A stretch of DNA of 64,000 nt. Origin: Pseudoxanthomonas kalamensis DSM 18571 (lineage in GTDB: Bacteria > Pseudomonadota > Gammaproteobacteria > Xanthomonadales > Xanthomonadaceae). The notes under the pieces are model-generated. The model worked only from the letters and a program-made list of their open reading frames with translations, did not search any database and was not told the origin of the DNA. Shown piece by piece: positions 20,455 to 31,927 of this stretch. The stretch lies in the NCBI RefSeq assembly GCF_010211745.1, contig NZ_PDWQ01000005.1:186001-250000 (forward strand). Direction: 5' to 3'. Position numbers and translations under genes: made by a program. How positions within the stretch are numbered: the first letter of the stretch is position 1; every line of letters starts with the position of its first letter.

Positions 20455-20832
20455 ATGATGGCATTCTGGCTGATGATCGCCGTCGTCGTCGCAGCAGCGC
20501 TGGCGTTCATTTCGGTATTGGCCTGGCTCGACGGCCGGCGCAAGGAACGCGAAGCGCACTATCGCAATGAAATGGCACGGCGGATCGCCGAGGCCAGCGA
20601 CCCGGCTCCGGTGCTGGAATACATCGGACGGATCGAGCAGGCCGAAGCCGCGCAGACGCGAACCAAGGCGCGCGTGAGCGGCCTGATCACCCTGGCAACT
20701 GGCGCAGCGCTGATGATCTTCCTGCACCAGATTGCACCGGGCACGGCCGTCTACCTCGTCGGCCTGATCCCGTTGCTGGTAGGCGTGGTGCTACTGGTCT
20801 CCTCCGAACTCTTCATGCGGACAAGAAAGTAG
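20455..20832 (+). CDS. small three-helix membrane protein, likely ECF target
   Basis: Protein of 125 aa with one helix at the N-terminus (about 4-24), a cytoplasmic charged stretch with DGRRKEREAHYRNEMARR, and two further helices (about 76-91 and 98-118). It resembles the DUF6249-type membrane proteins often found beside ECF sigma genes. Function unknown. ATG codons at 20455 and 20458 are adjacent; GAGGAGA 8 nt upstream favours the first. Its promoter matches that of the sigma operon, so it should be part of the same stress regulon. Confidence 0.75.
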   Translation: MMAFWLMIAVVVAAALAFISVLAWLDGRRKEREAHYRNEMARRIAEASDPAPVLEYIGRIEQAEAAQTRTKARVSGLITLATGAALMIFLHQIAPGTAVYLVGLIPLLVGVVLLVSSELFMRTRK

Positions 20833-20900
20833 GTCGATAGCCGGGATGAGTGCGCAGTCCACGCCCCTTGCATGACCACCGTGGGCAAGGGGTTCCCGGA

Positions 20901-22352
<1,452 letters not shown>

Positions 22353-22418
22353 TTATCCGGGTTTTGTGCAACAGCGGCTACCCCGCCGCCCGTAGACTGC
22401 ACGCAGGGCCGCATCGCC

Positions 22419-22466
22419 ACGGAAGCGCCCGCCGCCGGGAGAGAGCGGCGGCGGGCGCGCTTCCGT
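22419..22466. repeat. large GC-rich hairpin overlapping the comEA-like stop codon
   Basis: ACGGAAGCG-CCCGCCGCC / GGCGGCGGG-CG-CGCTTCCGT, 17 paired bases with a small bulge and a 10-nt loop. It begins at the stop codon of the ComEA-like gene and has no T-run; the true terminator is at 22312-22349. It may protect the mRNA 3' end. Confidence 0.6.
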
Positions 22467-22804
22467 CAGCGGCGTGCCACCGGCCTGGCCTTCGGCGCCA
22501 CCGCCGACACCGGCTTGCGCGACGCCGGGGCCGTGCGGCCGACCTCGATCCGGTCGCGGTTCTTTTCCACCGTTTTCAGGCCGATACCCTTGACCATGGC
22601 CAGTTCGTCGGCGCTCTTGAACGGGCCGTTGGCCTTACGGTACTCGATGATGGCCTGGGCCTTGGCCGGGCCGACATTGATCAGCACCGCGTCCAGGGTG
22701 GCCGCGTCGGCAGTGTTGATGTTGACCTTGTCCGCGGCGAAGGCACTGGTGGCCAGCAGCAGCGACAGCACGACCGCCTTGATCAAATGTGAAAAATGCT
22801 TCAT
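22466..22804 (-). CDS. ComEA-like helix-hairpin-helix DNA-binding protein
   Basis: Exported protein of 112 aa: signal peptide about 1-23 (cut near SAFAADK) followed by a pair of helix-hairpin-helix motifs (VNINTADAATLDAVLINVGPAKAQAI, then LAMVKGIGLKTVEKNRDRI). This is the architecture of the periplasmic DNA receptor ComEA used in natural transformation, here without the N-terminal anchor domain found in Gram-positives. It ends with a basic, Pro/Ala-rich tail (about 90-112). The start at 22804 has AAGGAG 7 nt upstream. Confidence 0.85.
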   Translation of the reverse strand: MKHFSHLIKAVVLSLLLATSAFAADKVNINTADAATLDAVLINVGPAKAQAIIEYRKANGPFKSADELAMVKGIGLKTVEKNRDRIEVGRTAPASRKPVSAVAPKARPVARR

Positions 22805-22943
22805 TTCCATGCTCCTTGCGATGAATGGGGATGTCCCCGGTCCGCTTCCGCTCTGCGGCCGGCAGGGACAGTTTTCCGCATCGAATGGGGGCAGGCTACC
22901 GGGGCTGCGCCGGTGTTTCTGCCGGGAAATGCCGCTGCGCCCT

Positions 22944-22959
22944 GTAGGAAAAGTCCTAC
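22944..22959. promoter_or_regulatory. palindrome GTAGGA-aaag-TCCTAC, candidate operator
   Basis: A perfect 6-bp-arm inverted repeat in the 203-bp divergent region between the comEA-like gene and the M20 peptidase. It overlaps the expected -35 position of a TAGAAT -10 (22973-22978) that would serve the peptidase gene, so a bound factor there could block it. Confidence 0.4.
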
Positions 22960-23007
22960 CGGTGGCAGGGCGTAGAATTGCAGCCACGTTCGCCACCGGA
23001 AATCGCC

Positions 23008-24498
23008 ATGGACTCCAGCCGCCTCGACCGCTACGTCGCCGAAAAATGGGACGACGACATCATCCCGCAGTTGGTCGACTACATCCGCATCCCCAACAAG
23101 TCGCCGATGTTCGACAAGGACTGGGTGGCGCACGGTTACATGGACGACGCGGTGGCGCTGATGGAGCGCTGGGCGCGCAGCCAGCCGATCGCCGGCATGC
23201 AGCTGGAAGTCGTCCGGCTGGAAGGCCGTACCCCGCTGATCTACATCGAAATCCCGGCCAGCGACCCCACCAGCGGCGAGGACAGCGTGCTGCTGTACGG
23301 CCACCTGGACAAGCAGCCGGAGATGACCGGCTGGGACAGCGATCTCGGGCCGTGGACCCCGGTGATCAAGGGCGACCGGCTGTACGGACGCGGCGGCGCC
23401 GACGATGGCTACGCGATCTTCGGATCGCTGGCCGCGATCCTGGCGCTGCAGGAACAGGGCCTGCCGCACGCGCGCTGCGTGGTGCTGATCGAGGCCTGCG
23501 AGGAATCCGGCAGCTACGACCTGCCGGCCTACGTCGACCATCTGGCCGCGCGCATCGGCAAGCCGTCGCTGGTGGTCTGCCTGGATTCGGGCTGCGGCAA
23601 CTACGACCAGTTGTGGTGCACCACCTCGTTGCGCGGCATGGCCGGCGGCAATTTCGGCGTCAAGGTGCTGTCCGAAGGCGTGCATTCCGGCGACGCTTCC
23701 GGTGTGGTGCCGTCCAGCTTCCGCATCCTGCGCCAGCTGCTGTCGCGGCTGGAGGACGAGGCCAGCGGCAGGATCCGCATCGAGGGCCTGTTCGCCGAAA
23801 TTCCGGACGAGCGCCGCGACCAGGCAAGCAAGGTCGCCGAGGTGCTGGGCGACGAGGTCTACAGCAAGTTCCCGCTGCTGCCGGGCATGCGCCCGATGTC
23901 CGACGATCTGACCGAGCTGGTGCTCAATCGCACCTGGCGCCCGGCGCTGTCGGTGACCGGCGTGGACGGCATGCCACCGCTGGAATCGGCCGGCAACGTG
24001 CTGCGCCCGCACACCGCGGTCAAGCTGTCGCTGCGACTGCCGCCCACCCTGGACGGCACCGCCGCCGGCGAGCTGCTCAAGCAGGTGCTGCTGAGCGACC
24101 CGCCGTATGGCGCACAAGTCGAACTGAAACTGGAGAAGGCTTCCACCGGCTGGAATGCCCCGGCGATGTCGCCGTGGCTGTCTTCGGCCATCGAGGACGC
24201 CTCGCAGGCGGTGTTCGGCAAGCCGGCCATGTACATGGGCGAAGGCGGCACGATCCCGTTCATGGGCATGCTGGGGGAGAAGTTCCCAGGCGCACAGTTC
24301 ATGATCACCGGCGTGCTGGGCCCGCATTCCAATGCGCACGGACCGAACGAATTCCTGCATATCCCGATGGGCAAGCGGATGACCGCCTGCGTGGCCCGGG
24401 TGATCACCGAGCATCATGCCGCCAGCCTGCGCGGCGAGACCGCCGGAATCGCCGCCGTGGCCGGGGGCAGCCAGCATGGCGAACACGGCTGCTGCTGA
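23008..24498 (+). CDS. M20 family zinc dipeptidase
   Basis: Two-zinc aminoacyl peptidase of 496 aa. Zinc and catalytic residues: His99 and Asp101 in LLYGHLDKQPE, Asp132 in YGRGGADDGYA, and the Glu165/Glu166 pair in EACEESGS; a distal His lies in PHSNAHGPNEF. Length and the lid domain (about 210-370) fit the M20 CNDP/dipeptidase group. Cytoplasmic, no signal. The C-terminus ends with GGSQHGEHGCC, a His/Cys-rich tail not expected for this family that could bind metal. It is transcribed alone from its own promoter region. Confidence 0.9.
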   Translation: MDSSRLDRYVAEKWDDDIIPQLVDYIRIPNKSPMFDKDWVAHGYMDDAVALMERWARSQPIAGMQLEVVRLEGRTPLIYIEIPASDPTSGEDSVLLYGHLDKQPEMTGWDSDLGPWTPVIKGDRLYGRGGADDGYAIFGSLAAILALQEQGLPHARCVVLIEACEESGSYDLPAYVDHLAARIGKPSLVVCLDSGCGNYDQLWCTTSLRGMAGGNFGVKVLSEGVHSGDASGVVPSSFRILRQLLSRLEDEASGRIRIEGLFAEIPDERRDQASKVAEVLGDEVYSKFPLLPGMRPMSDDLTELVLNRTWRPALSVTGVDGMPPLESAGNVLRPHTAVKLSLRLPPTLDGTAAGELLKQVLLSDPPYGAQVELKLEKASTGWNAPAMSPWLSSAIEDASQAVFGKPAMYMGEGGTIPFMGMLGEKFPGAQFMITGVLGPHSNAHGPNEFLHIPMGKRMTACVARVITEHHAASLRGETAGIAAVAGGSQHGEHGCC

Positions 24499-24523
24499 CG
24501 CTTTTCCGGACCAAAAGGGCTGC

Positions 24524-24529
24524 TAGGAT
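24524..24529 (+). promoter_or_regulatory. promoter -10 of the GlsB/YeaQ gene
   Basis: TGCTAGGAT is an extended -10 (TGn plus TAGGAT) about 36 bp before the ATG. Confidence 0.35.
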
Positions 24530-24565
24530 AGGCCTTCCATCCCACCCTCGCGCGAGAGGAACCCC

Positions 24566-24805
24566 ATGTTCGACGGAGTCTTCGGCTACATCATCGGCGG
24601 TGCCGTGATCGGCATCCTCGCCCGCTTCATCAAGCCCGGTGCGGACCCGCTGGGCTGGATCCTGACCATCCTGCTCGGCATTGCCGGTGCCTACATCGGC
24701 GGCTACTTTGTCCCCGGCGGCGGCTGGCTGGCCTGGGTCGCGGCGATCGGCGCGGCCATCGTGCTGCTGTTCCTGTACGAGATGGTGCGCAAGAAGAAGA
24801 AATGA
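24566..24805 (+). CDS. GlsB/YeaQ/YmgE family stress-response membrane protein
   Basis: Very small inner-membrane protein of 79 aa with three glycine-rich helices: IIGGAVIGILARFI (about 7-20), GWILTILLGIAGAYIGGYF (about 29-47) and WVAAIGAAIVLLFLYEMV (about 56-73), then a basic KKKK tail. The pattern is that of transglycosylase-associated GlsB/YeaQ/YmgE proteins, induced by envelope or acid stress; the molecular function is unknown. AGAGGAACCCC ribosome site fixes the start. It is followed by a strong terminator. Confidence 0.88.
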   Translation: MFDGVFGYIIGGAVIGILARFIKPGADPLGWILTILLGIAGAYIGGYFVPGGGWLAWVAAIGAAIVLLFLYEMVRKKKK

Positions 24806-24823
24806 CCGCGAGCGCATGCCACA

Positions 24824-24857
24824 CGAGAAACGCCCCGTTTGGGGCATTTCTCGTTTA
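24824..24857. terminator. intrinsic terminator after GlsB/YeaQ gene
   Basis: CGAGAAACGCCCC-gttt-GGGGCATTTCTCG followed by TTTA: a 13-bp stem with one mismatch. It lies between convergent genes and can also serve manC from the other side. Confidence 0.75.
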
Positions 24858-24878
24858 CGCATCCCGGTCGCGCCGGAC

Positions 24879-26285
24879 TCAGCCGCTGCGCCCGTATACA
24901 TCCTCGAAGCGGACGATATCGTCCTCGCCCAGGTAGCTGCCGGACTGCACCTCGATCAGTTCCAGCGGCACCTTGCCGGGATTCTCCAGCCGGTGCTTGA
25001 CCCCCAGCGGGATGTAAGTGCTCTCGTTCTCGCTCAGCAGCAGGATGTCCTCGCCCCGAGTCACCTTCGCCGTACCGCTGACCACGATCCAGTGTTCGGC
25101 GCGGTGATGGTGCATCTGCAGGCTCAGCGCAGCGCCCGGATTGACGGTGATGCGCTTGACCTGGAAACGCTCGCCCATGTCGATGGAGTCGTAGGCGCCC
25201 CACGGCCGGTAGACCTTGCGATGCAGGACCGCCTGGCTGCGTTGCTCGGCCTTCAGCTGCGCGACCACCTGCTTGACCTCCTGCACGCGGTCCTTGCGCG
25301 CCACCAGCACCGCATCGTCGGTCTCCACCACCACCACGTCGTCGACGCCGACCAGGGCGACCATGCGCTGCGCGTAGGCGTAACTGTTGCGGCTGTCCAC
25401 CGCGATCACGTCGCCGTGGTGCGCATTGCCGTCGGCATCGCGTTCGGCCACCTCCCACAGCGCCGACCACGAACCGACGTCGCTCCAGCCGATGTCCACC
25501 GGCAGCACCATCGCATGCGCGGTCTTTTCCATGACCGCGTAGTCGATCGAATCGGAAGGGCCGGCGGCGAAAGCGGCCTTGTCCAGGCGGACGAAATCGC
25601 CGTCATGGCGCGCCGCGGCGAAGGCCACGCGCACGGCATCGAGGATGTCCGGACGAAATTGCTTCAATTCGTCGAGGAAGCGACCGGCACGGAATAGGAA
25701 CATGCCGCTGTTCCAGTAATAGCCGCCGGCATCCAAATACGACTGCGCCGTCGCCGCATCGGGTTTCTCGACGAAGCGCAGGACCTTGCGCAGACCCTTG
25801 CCGGACTCGGCCTGGATGTAGCCGAACCCGGTTTCCGGTGCATCCGGGACGATGCCGAAGGTGACCAGGGCGCCTTCGGCCGCCGCCGGCATCGCCGCGC
25901 GCACGGCGACCTGGAACGCCGCTGCATCCCGGACCACGTGGTCGGAAGGCAGCACCAGCAGCAGCGGATCTTCGCCGCCGGCCATCGCCTGCAGGGCTGC
26001 GGCCGCGATCGCCGGCGCGGTGTTGCGACCGACCGGCTCCAGCAGGATCGCCGGGGTCGGCGCCCCCAGCTGGCGCAGTTGTTCGGCCGCCAGAAAGCGA
26101 TGCTCCTCGTTGGCCACCACCAGCGGCGGCAGGTCCCCCAGCGGCGCGACCCGGCGCCAGGTCTCCTGCAACAGGCTCTCTTCCCCGATCAACGGAAGGA
26201 ACTGCTTGGGATAGGCCTCCCGCGACAACGGCCACAGCCGCGTACCGGACCCACCGGACAACAGGACGGGTTGCAGTTTGTCCAT
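24879..26285 (-). CDS. manC: mannose-1-phosphate guanylyltransferase / mannose-6-phosphate isomerase
   Basis: Bifunctional enzyme of 468 aa making GDP-mannose for exopolysaccharide and LPS (called xanB in xanthomonads). The N-terminal nucleotidyltransferase starts with [21 protein letters not shown] (8-28), and PSDHV is the metal site. The C-terminal cupin domain (about 355-468) holds the PMI activity, with [19 protein letters not shown] and a [16 protein letters not shown] metal-binding stretch. It stands alone here, without phosphomannomutase, and is divergent from amgK. Confidence 0.95.
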   Translation of the reverse strand: MDKLQPVLLSGGSGTRLWPLSREAYPKQFLPLIGEESLLQETWRRVAPLGDLPPLVVANEEHRFLAAEQLRQLGAPTPAILLEPVGRNTAPAIAAAALQAMAGGEDPLLLVLPSDHVVRDAAAFQVAVRAAMPAAAEGALVTFGIVPDAPETGFGYIQAESGKGLRKVLRFVEKPDAATAQSYLDAGGYYWNSGMFLFRAGRFLDELKQFRPDILDAVRVAFAAARHDGDFVRLDKAAFAAGPSDSIDYAVMEKTAHAMVLPVDIGWSDVGSWSALWEVAERDADGNAHHGDVIAVDSRNSYAYAQRMVALVGVDDVVVVETDDAVLVARKDRVQEVKQVVAQLKAEQRSQAVLHRKVYRPWGAYDSIDMGERFQVKRITVNPGAALSLQMHHHRAEHWIVVSGTAKVTRGEDILLLSENESTYIPLGVKHRLENPGKVPLELIEVQSGSYLGEDDIVRFEDVYGRSG

Positions 26286-26355
26286 GCGCTACTCTCAGAC
26301 CGATAATGTGTCAGTTTACCCTCTGGGACGATGGACCCGATTCCGACCGCAGCGC

Positions 26356-28118
<1,763 letters not shown>

Positions 28119-28149
28119 TCGGCGGACGGACCCAACGCGGAAATCGGCG

Positions 28150-28635
28150 CTACTTGGCGCAGCGGGCGCACAGCCCGTGCACTTCCAGCGTCTGCGCCTG
28201 CGGGTGGAAGCCCAGGGCCTTGGCGCGCGCGTCCAGTTGTGCGACCACGTCGCGGTCTTCCAGCTCCACTGCGTTGTGGCAGCGGTCGCAGATCAGGAAC
28301 GGCACTGAATGCTGCGCGCTGCTGGGATGATGGCAGGCGACGTAGGCGTTGACCGATTCCAGCTTGTGCACGAAGCCGTTGGCCATCAGGAAATCCAGCG
28401 CGCGGTACACCGTCGGCGGTGCGTCGGCGCCGACGCCTTTCTCGGCGCGCACCCATTCCAGCAGTTCGTAGGCCTTGACCGGCTTGCCGGCCTTGGCGAT
28501 CAGTCCCAGCACCCGCGCACGGATCGCGGTCAGGCGCAGCCCGCGCTCGCGGCATGCCTGTTCCACCGCCGAGACGAAGCCGTCGGCGTCGTCGACGTGG
28601 TGCTTGGGATCGGTGCAGGCGCGTTGCCGAACCAT
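28150..28635 (-). CDS. zur: Fur-family zinc regulator Zur
   Basis: Metal-responsive repressor of 161 aa. The winged helix covers about 15-85 (LRLTAIRARVLGLI and PPTVYRALDFLMANG). The dimer/metal domain has HHPSSAQHSVPFLICDRCHN and a terminal HGLCARCAK, so two CxxC pairs form the structural zinc site. An extra His-rich N-terminus (DPKHHVDD) and the double CxxC favour Zur over Fur or PerR. It starts 7 bp after gltX and probably shares its transcript. Confidence 0.85.
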   Translation of the reverse strand: MVRQRACTDPKHHVDDADGFVSAVEQACRERGLRLTAIRARVLGLIAKAGKPVKAYELLEWVRAEKGVGADAPPTVYRALDFLMANGFVHKLESVNAYVACHHPSSAQHSVPFLICDRCHNAVELEDRDVVAQLDARAKALGFHPQAQTLEVHGLCARCAK

Positions 28636-28642
28636 GGGCGAA

Positions 28643-30049
28643 TCATGCCTCCTTCGGCAACAGGATGAGGGCAGCGTCGATCCGCTTCAAGGCTTCGCCC
28701 TGTCCGGCCAGATAGACCGTGTGCGAGATGTCGGGGCTGACCTGGGTGCCGGTGATCGCCACCCGCAGCGGTTGCGCCACCTTGCCCATGCCAATCTCCA
28801 GCGCCTCGGCGACCCGGTGCAGCGCGGCCGATACCGCTTCCACGTCCCACGCCGGCAGTGCCGCCAGCAGCTCGCGTGCCTTCGACAGCGGTGCGGCGGC
28901 GGCAAGCTTCAGGTGCTTGGCCACCGCGGCCTCGTCGTAGATCTCCAGCGGCCGGTACCAGACCTGCGCCTTCTCGGCCATTTCCTGCAGGGTCTGCACC
29001 CGCTCGCGCAGGGCGATGACCACATCGACCGATGCCGGACCGGTAGCCGGGTCGATGTCCAGCCGTCGCAACTGATACTCCAGTTGCGGCGCGATCGTCG
29101 CCGGGTCGTCATTCTTCAGATAGTGCTGGTTGACCCAGCCCAGCTTGGCCATGTCCAGCCGCGCGGCCTTGGAATTCACGTCCTTCACGTCGAACAGGTC
29201 GATCAGCTCCTGCCGCGAGAACAGTTCCTGGTCACCATGCGACCAGCCCAGCCGCGCCAGGTAGTTGATCAGCGCGTGCGGCAGGTAGCCGGCGTCCTTG
29301 TACTGCATCACGTCGGCCGCGCCGGTACGCTTGGACAGCTTGGCGCCCTGCTCGTCCAGGATCATCGGCATGTGCGCGAACTTCGGCACCAGCGCACCCA
29401 GCGCTTGGTAGATATTGATCTGTCGCGGCGTGTTGTTGATGTGATCGTCGCCGCGAATCACTTCGGTGATGCCCATGTCCCAATCGTCCACCACCACCGC
29501 GAAGTTGTAGGTGGGGTAACCGTCCGGACGGAAGATCACCATGTCGTCCAGTTCGCTGTTGGCGATCTCGATGCGGCCCTTGATCAGGTCATCGAAGGCC
29601 ACCACGCCGCCGAGCGGATTCTTGAAACGGATGACCCGGTTGGGATCGTCGCGGTACGGCAGGCCCAGATCGCGCGCGGCACCGTTGTAGCGCGGCTTCT
29701 CCTGCTTCGCCATCGCTGCCTCGCGCATGGCGTCCAGCTCTTCCCGTGTCTCGTAGGCGTAGTAGGCCTTGCCGGCCACGACCAGCTGTTCGGCCACTTC
29801 ACGGTAGCGGGCCACCCGATCGGTCTGGTAGACCGGACCCTCGTCGTAGTCCAGGCCCAGCCAGTCCATCGCCTCCAGGATGGCGTCGATGGCCGCCTGG
29901 GTACTGCGCTCGCGGTCGGTGTCCTCGATCCGCAACACGAACTGCCCGCCGCGGTGGCGCGCCTCCAGCCAGCAGTACAGCGCCGTGCGCGCGCCGCCGA
30001 TATGCAGGTAGCCGGTGGGACTGGGGGCGAAGCGGGTACGGCAGGTCAT
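28643..30049 (-). CDS. gltX: glutamate--tRNA ligase
   Basis: Class I aminoacyl-tRNA synthetase of 468 aa that charges tRNA-Glu. The HIGH-type motif is [11 protein letters not shown] (9-19) and the KMSKS-type motif is KLSKRTG (about 239-245). The C-terminal half holds the anticodon-binding helices. The full length makes it the true GltX rather than a GluQ-type paralogue. The start at 30049 is fixed by the conserved beginning TRFAPSPTG; no strong ribosome site precedes it. Followed at once by zur. Confidence 0.96.
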   Translation of the reverse strand: MTCRTRFAPSPTGYLHIGGARTALYCWLEARHRGGQFVLRIEDTDRERSTQAAIDAILEAMDWLGLDYDEGPVYQTDRVARYREVAEQLVVAGKAYYAYETREELDAMREAAMAKQEKPRYNGAARDLGLPYRDDPNRVIRFKNPLGGVVAFDDLIKGRIEIANSELDDMVIFRPDGYPTYNFAVVVDDWDMGITEVIRGDDHINNTPRQINIYQALGALVPKFAHMPMILDEQGAKLSKRTGAADVMQYKDAGYLPHALINYLARLGWSHGDQELFSRQELIDLFDVKDVNSKAARLDMAKLGWVNQHYLKNDDPATIAPQLEYQLRRLDIDPATGPASVDVVIALRERVQTLQEMAEKAQVWYRPLEIYDEAAVAKHLKLAAAAPLSKARELLAALPAWDVEAVSAALHRVAEALEIGMGKVAQPLRVAITGTQVSPDISHTVYLAGQGEALKRIDAALILLPKEA

Positions 30050-30171
30050 GAGGAGCTGGGCGGCAGTGGAGGCCATCCATTTTAACGAAGCCGGATTCGG
30101 CCTGCTGCGGGCGGGCCACACCTCCCATCGCCGTCAATCGCCCCGGGCGGCCGCCATGCCGGAACCGCGAC

Positions 30172-30184
30172 TACAATTCTCACA
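30172..30184 (+). promoter_or_regulatory. -10 box placing the lpxH start site at its ATG
   Basis: TACAAT (30172-30177) lies only 6 bp before the lpxH ATG, so the predicted transcription start coincides with the start codon. No Shine-Dalgarno sequence fits in between. This predicts a leaderless lpxH mRNA. Confidence 0.45.
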
Positions 30185-30924
30185 TGACCACCCTGTTCAT
30201 CTCCGACCTGCACCTGGACGCCGAACGCCCGGACACCACCGAGCTGTTCGGCGCCTTCCTGCGCAACCAGGCGCGGCGCGCCGAGGCGCTGTACATCCTG
30301 GGCGACCTGTTCGAGACCTGGGTCGGCGACGACGACGATTCGCGGGTCGGCGCCTGGGTCGCCGCGCACCTGCGCGAACTGGCCGACAGCGGCGTACCGG
30401 TGCACTTCATCCGCGGCAACCGCGATTTCCTGCTCGGCTCCGCCTATGCCCGCCATGCGGGATTCCGCATCCTGCCCGATCCGGCGGTGATCCTGCTGTA
30501 CGGCACGCCGGTGCTGCTGCTGCACGGCGACCTGCTGTGCAGCGATGACACCGCCTACCAGGCGTTCCGTGCGCAGACCCGCGACCCGGCCTGGCAATCG
30601 GCCTTCCTCGCCCAACCGCTGGCGGCGCGCCAGGCCTTCGCCGCGCAGGCACGCGCGGCCAGCCAGGCACGGCAATCCGAGCTGAAAGACGGCGGCATGG
30701 GCAATTTCGAAACCATCACCGACGTGACCCCGGCGACGGTGGAAGCGACCTTCGCCCGCTACGGTATCGACACCATGATCCACGGCCATACCCATCGCCC
30801 GGCCGTACACCGGCTGCAGGTCGGCGGCCGCGAATGCCATCGCATCGTGCTGGGCGACTGGTACGAACAGGGATCGGTACTGCGCGTCGATGCCGAGAGC
30901 ATGAAACTGGAAAGCCTGCTGTAG
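30184..30924 (+). CDS. lpxH: UDP-2,3-diacylglucosamine diphosphatase LpxH
   Basis: Lipid A pathway pyrophosphatase of 246 aa that makes lipid X on the inner face of the cytoplasmic membrane. Metallophosphoesterase motifs in order: ISDLHLD (Asp8, His10), [13 protein letters not shown] (Asp41), IRGNRDF (Asn79), [11 protein letters not shown] (His114) and HGHTHRP (about 199-205). All the Mn2+ ligands are visible and length is standard. Divergent from gltX and preceded by a -10 box so close that the message may be leaderless. Confidence 0.95.
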   Translation: MTTLFISDLHLDAERPDTTELFGAFLRNQARRAEALYILGDLFETWVGDDDDSRVGAWVAAHLRELADSGVPVHFIRGNRDFLLGSAYARHAGFRILPDPAVILLYGTPVLLLHGDLLCSDDTAYQAFRAQTRDPAWQSAFLAQPLAARQAFAAQARAASQARQSELKDGGMGNFETITDVTPATVEATFARYGIDTMIHGHTHRPAVHRLQVGGRECHRIVLGDWYEQGSVLRVDAESMKLESLL

Positions 30925-30963
30925 CAGCAGCGGCGTCAGCCGCGACCGTGGTCCTGATCGCGG

Positions 30964-31761
30964 CTACGGCGCTTCCAGCGCCGCCAGTTCGTCCTCGTCG
31001 AAACCGGCCTGCAGCCGCGCCTGCAGGTTGAACGGCCCGCGCAGGTAGCCGCTGGCGTATTCGCGCAGCAATTCGCGGAATCGCTGTAGCGGCTCGATGC
31101 CGCGCTGCGCGCAGTACCAGCGGAACCAGCGCGAACCGGCAGCCACGTGCGCGACTTCCTCACGCAGGATGATCTCCAGAATGCCGGCGGTGGCCTCGTC
31201 ACCCAACTCGCGCAACCTGACGATCATGCCCGGGGTCACGTCCAGCCCACGCGCCTCCAGCACCCGCGGCACCAGCGCCATCCGCGCCAGGCCGTCGTGC
31301 GCGGTCTTTTCGCACATCTCCCACAGGCCGTTGTGGGCGTCGAAATCGCCGTAGTCGTAACCCAGTTCGCGCAGGCGGTCGCGCAGCAGGACGAAATGCC
31401 GCGACTCGTCATGGGCCACGCCGATCCAGTCCGCGTAGAACTCCGCCGGCAGCCCGCGGAAGCGGTACACCGCGTCCCAGCCGAGGTCGATGGCATTCAG
31501 TTCGATGTGGGCGATGGCATGGATGAAGGCCCCCCGGCCCTCGACGCTGCCAAAGCCGCGGCGCGGCAGCTCGCGCGGATGCACCAGCCGTGGCTTCGCC
31601 GGCCGCCCCGGCATCCGGATCGGTTGCGGCGGCGGGGCATCGGACGGGATCTCCAACTCGCCGCGCGCGAACGCGGCCGCGCGGCGTTGCGTCAGCGCGA
31701 CCTTGTCGGCCGGGTCGGCGGCGGCCAGGCACTCGGCCGCGGCGGCGAACAGCGAAGTCAT
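30964..31761 (-). CDS. DUF455 family ferritin-like protein
   Basis: Protein of 265 aa of the DUF455 family, which folds as a four-helix ferritin-like bundle. Likely di-iron ligands are visible in helix motifs AFIHAIAHIELNAID (E and H), ADWIGVAHDESRHF (D-E-x-x-H) and ILEIILREEVAHVAAG (E-E-x-x-H). The function is unestablished; relatives include tRNA hydroxylase-like (MiaE) proteins, so an oxygenase role is possible. It is preceded by a pair of REP-like inverted repeats that separate it from purF. Confidence 0.8.
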   Translation of the reverse strand: MTSLFAAAAECLAAADPADKVALTQRRAAAFARGELEIPSDAPPPQPIRMPGRPAKPRLVHPRELPRRGFGSVEGRGAFIHAIAHIELNAIDLGWDAVYRFRGLPAEFYADWIGVAHDESRHFVLLRDRLRELGYDYGDFDAHNGLWEMCEKTAHDGLARMALVPRVLEARGLDVTPGMIVRLRELGDEATAGILEIILREEVAHVAAGSRWFRWYCAQRGIEPLQRFRELLREYASGYLRGPFNLQARLQAGFDEDELAALEAP

Positions 31762-31776
31762 GATCCGTTCCCGTTC

Positions 31777-31876
31777 GTCATTCCCGTGAAGGCGGGAATC
31801 GCTTGTGCATCCGCGATCGCCACCTGCGTCATCACAGCGGAACGCAAGGCGGGATCCCGGCTTTCACCGGGATGAC
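31777..31876. repeat. paired REP-like inverted repeats
   Basis: GTCATTCCCGTGAAGGCGGGAAT (31777-31799) and, about 50 bp on, CGGGATCCCGGCTTTCACCGGGATGAC (31850-31876) in opposite orientation. Each folds alone and the pair frames a 50-bp spacer, like a bacterial interspersed mosaic element. No coding potential. Confidence 0.7.
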
Positions 31877-31927
31877 GACAACAGGGAAACACGGCATCGA
31901 CGCCACGCCCGCGGAGTCGCAGCGGGA

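Noticed and set aside
31803-31820. A reading that begins MCIRDR, the peptide produced by Nextera adapter contamination
   Set aside because: The DNA here (TTGTGCATCCGCGATCGC) is not the adapter sequence ATGTGTATAAGAGACAG; the match is a coincidence within REP-like intergenic DNA.
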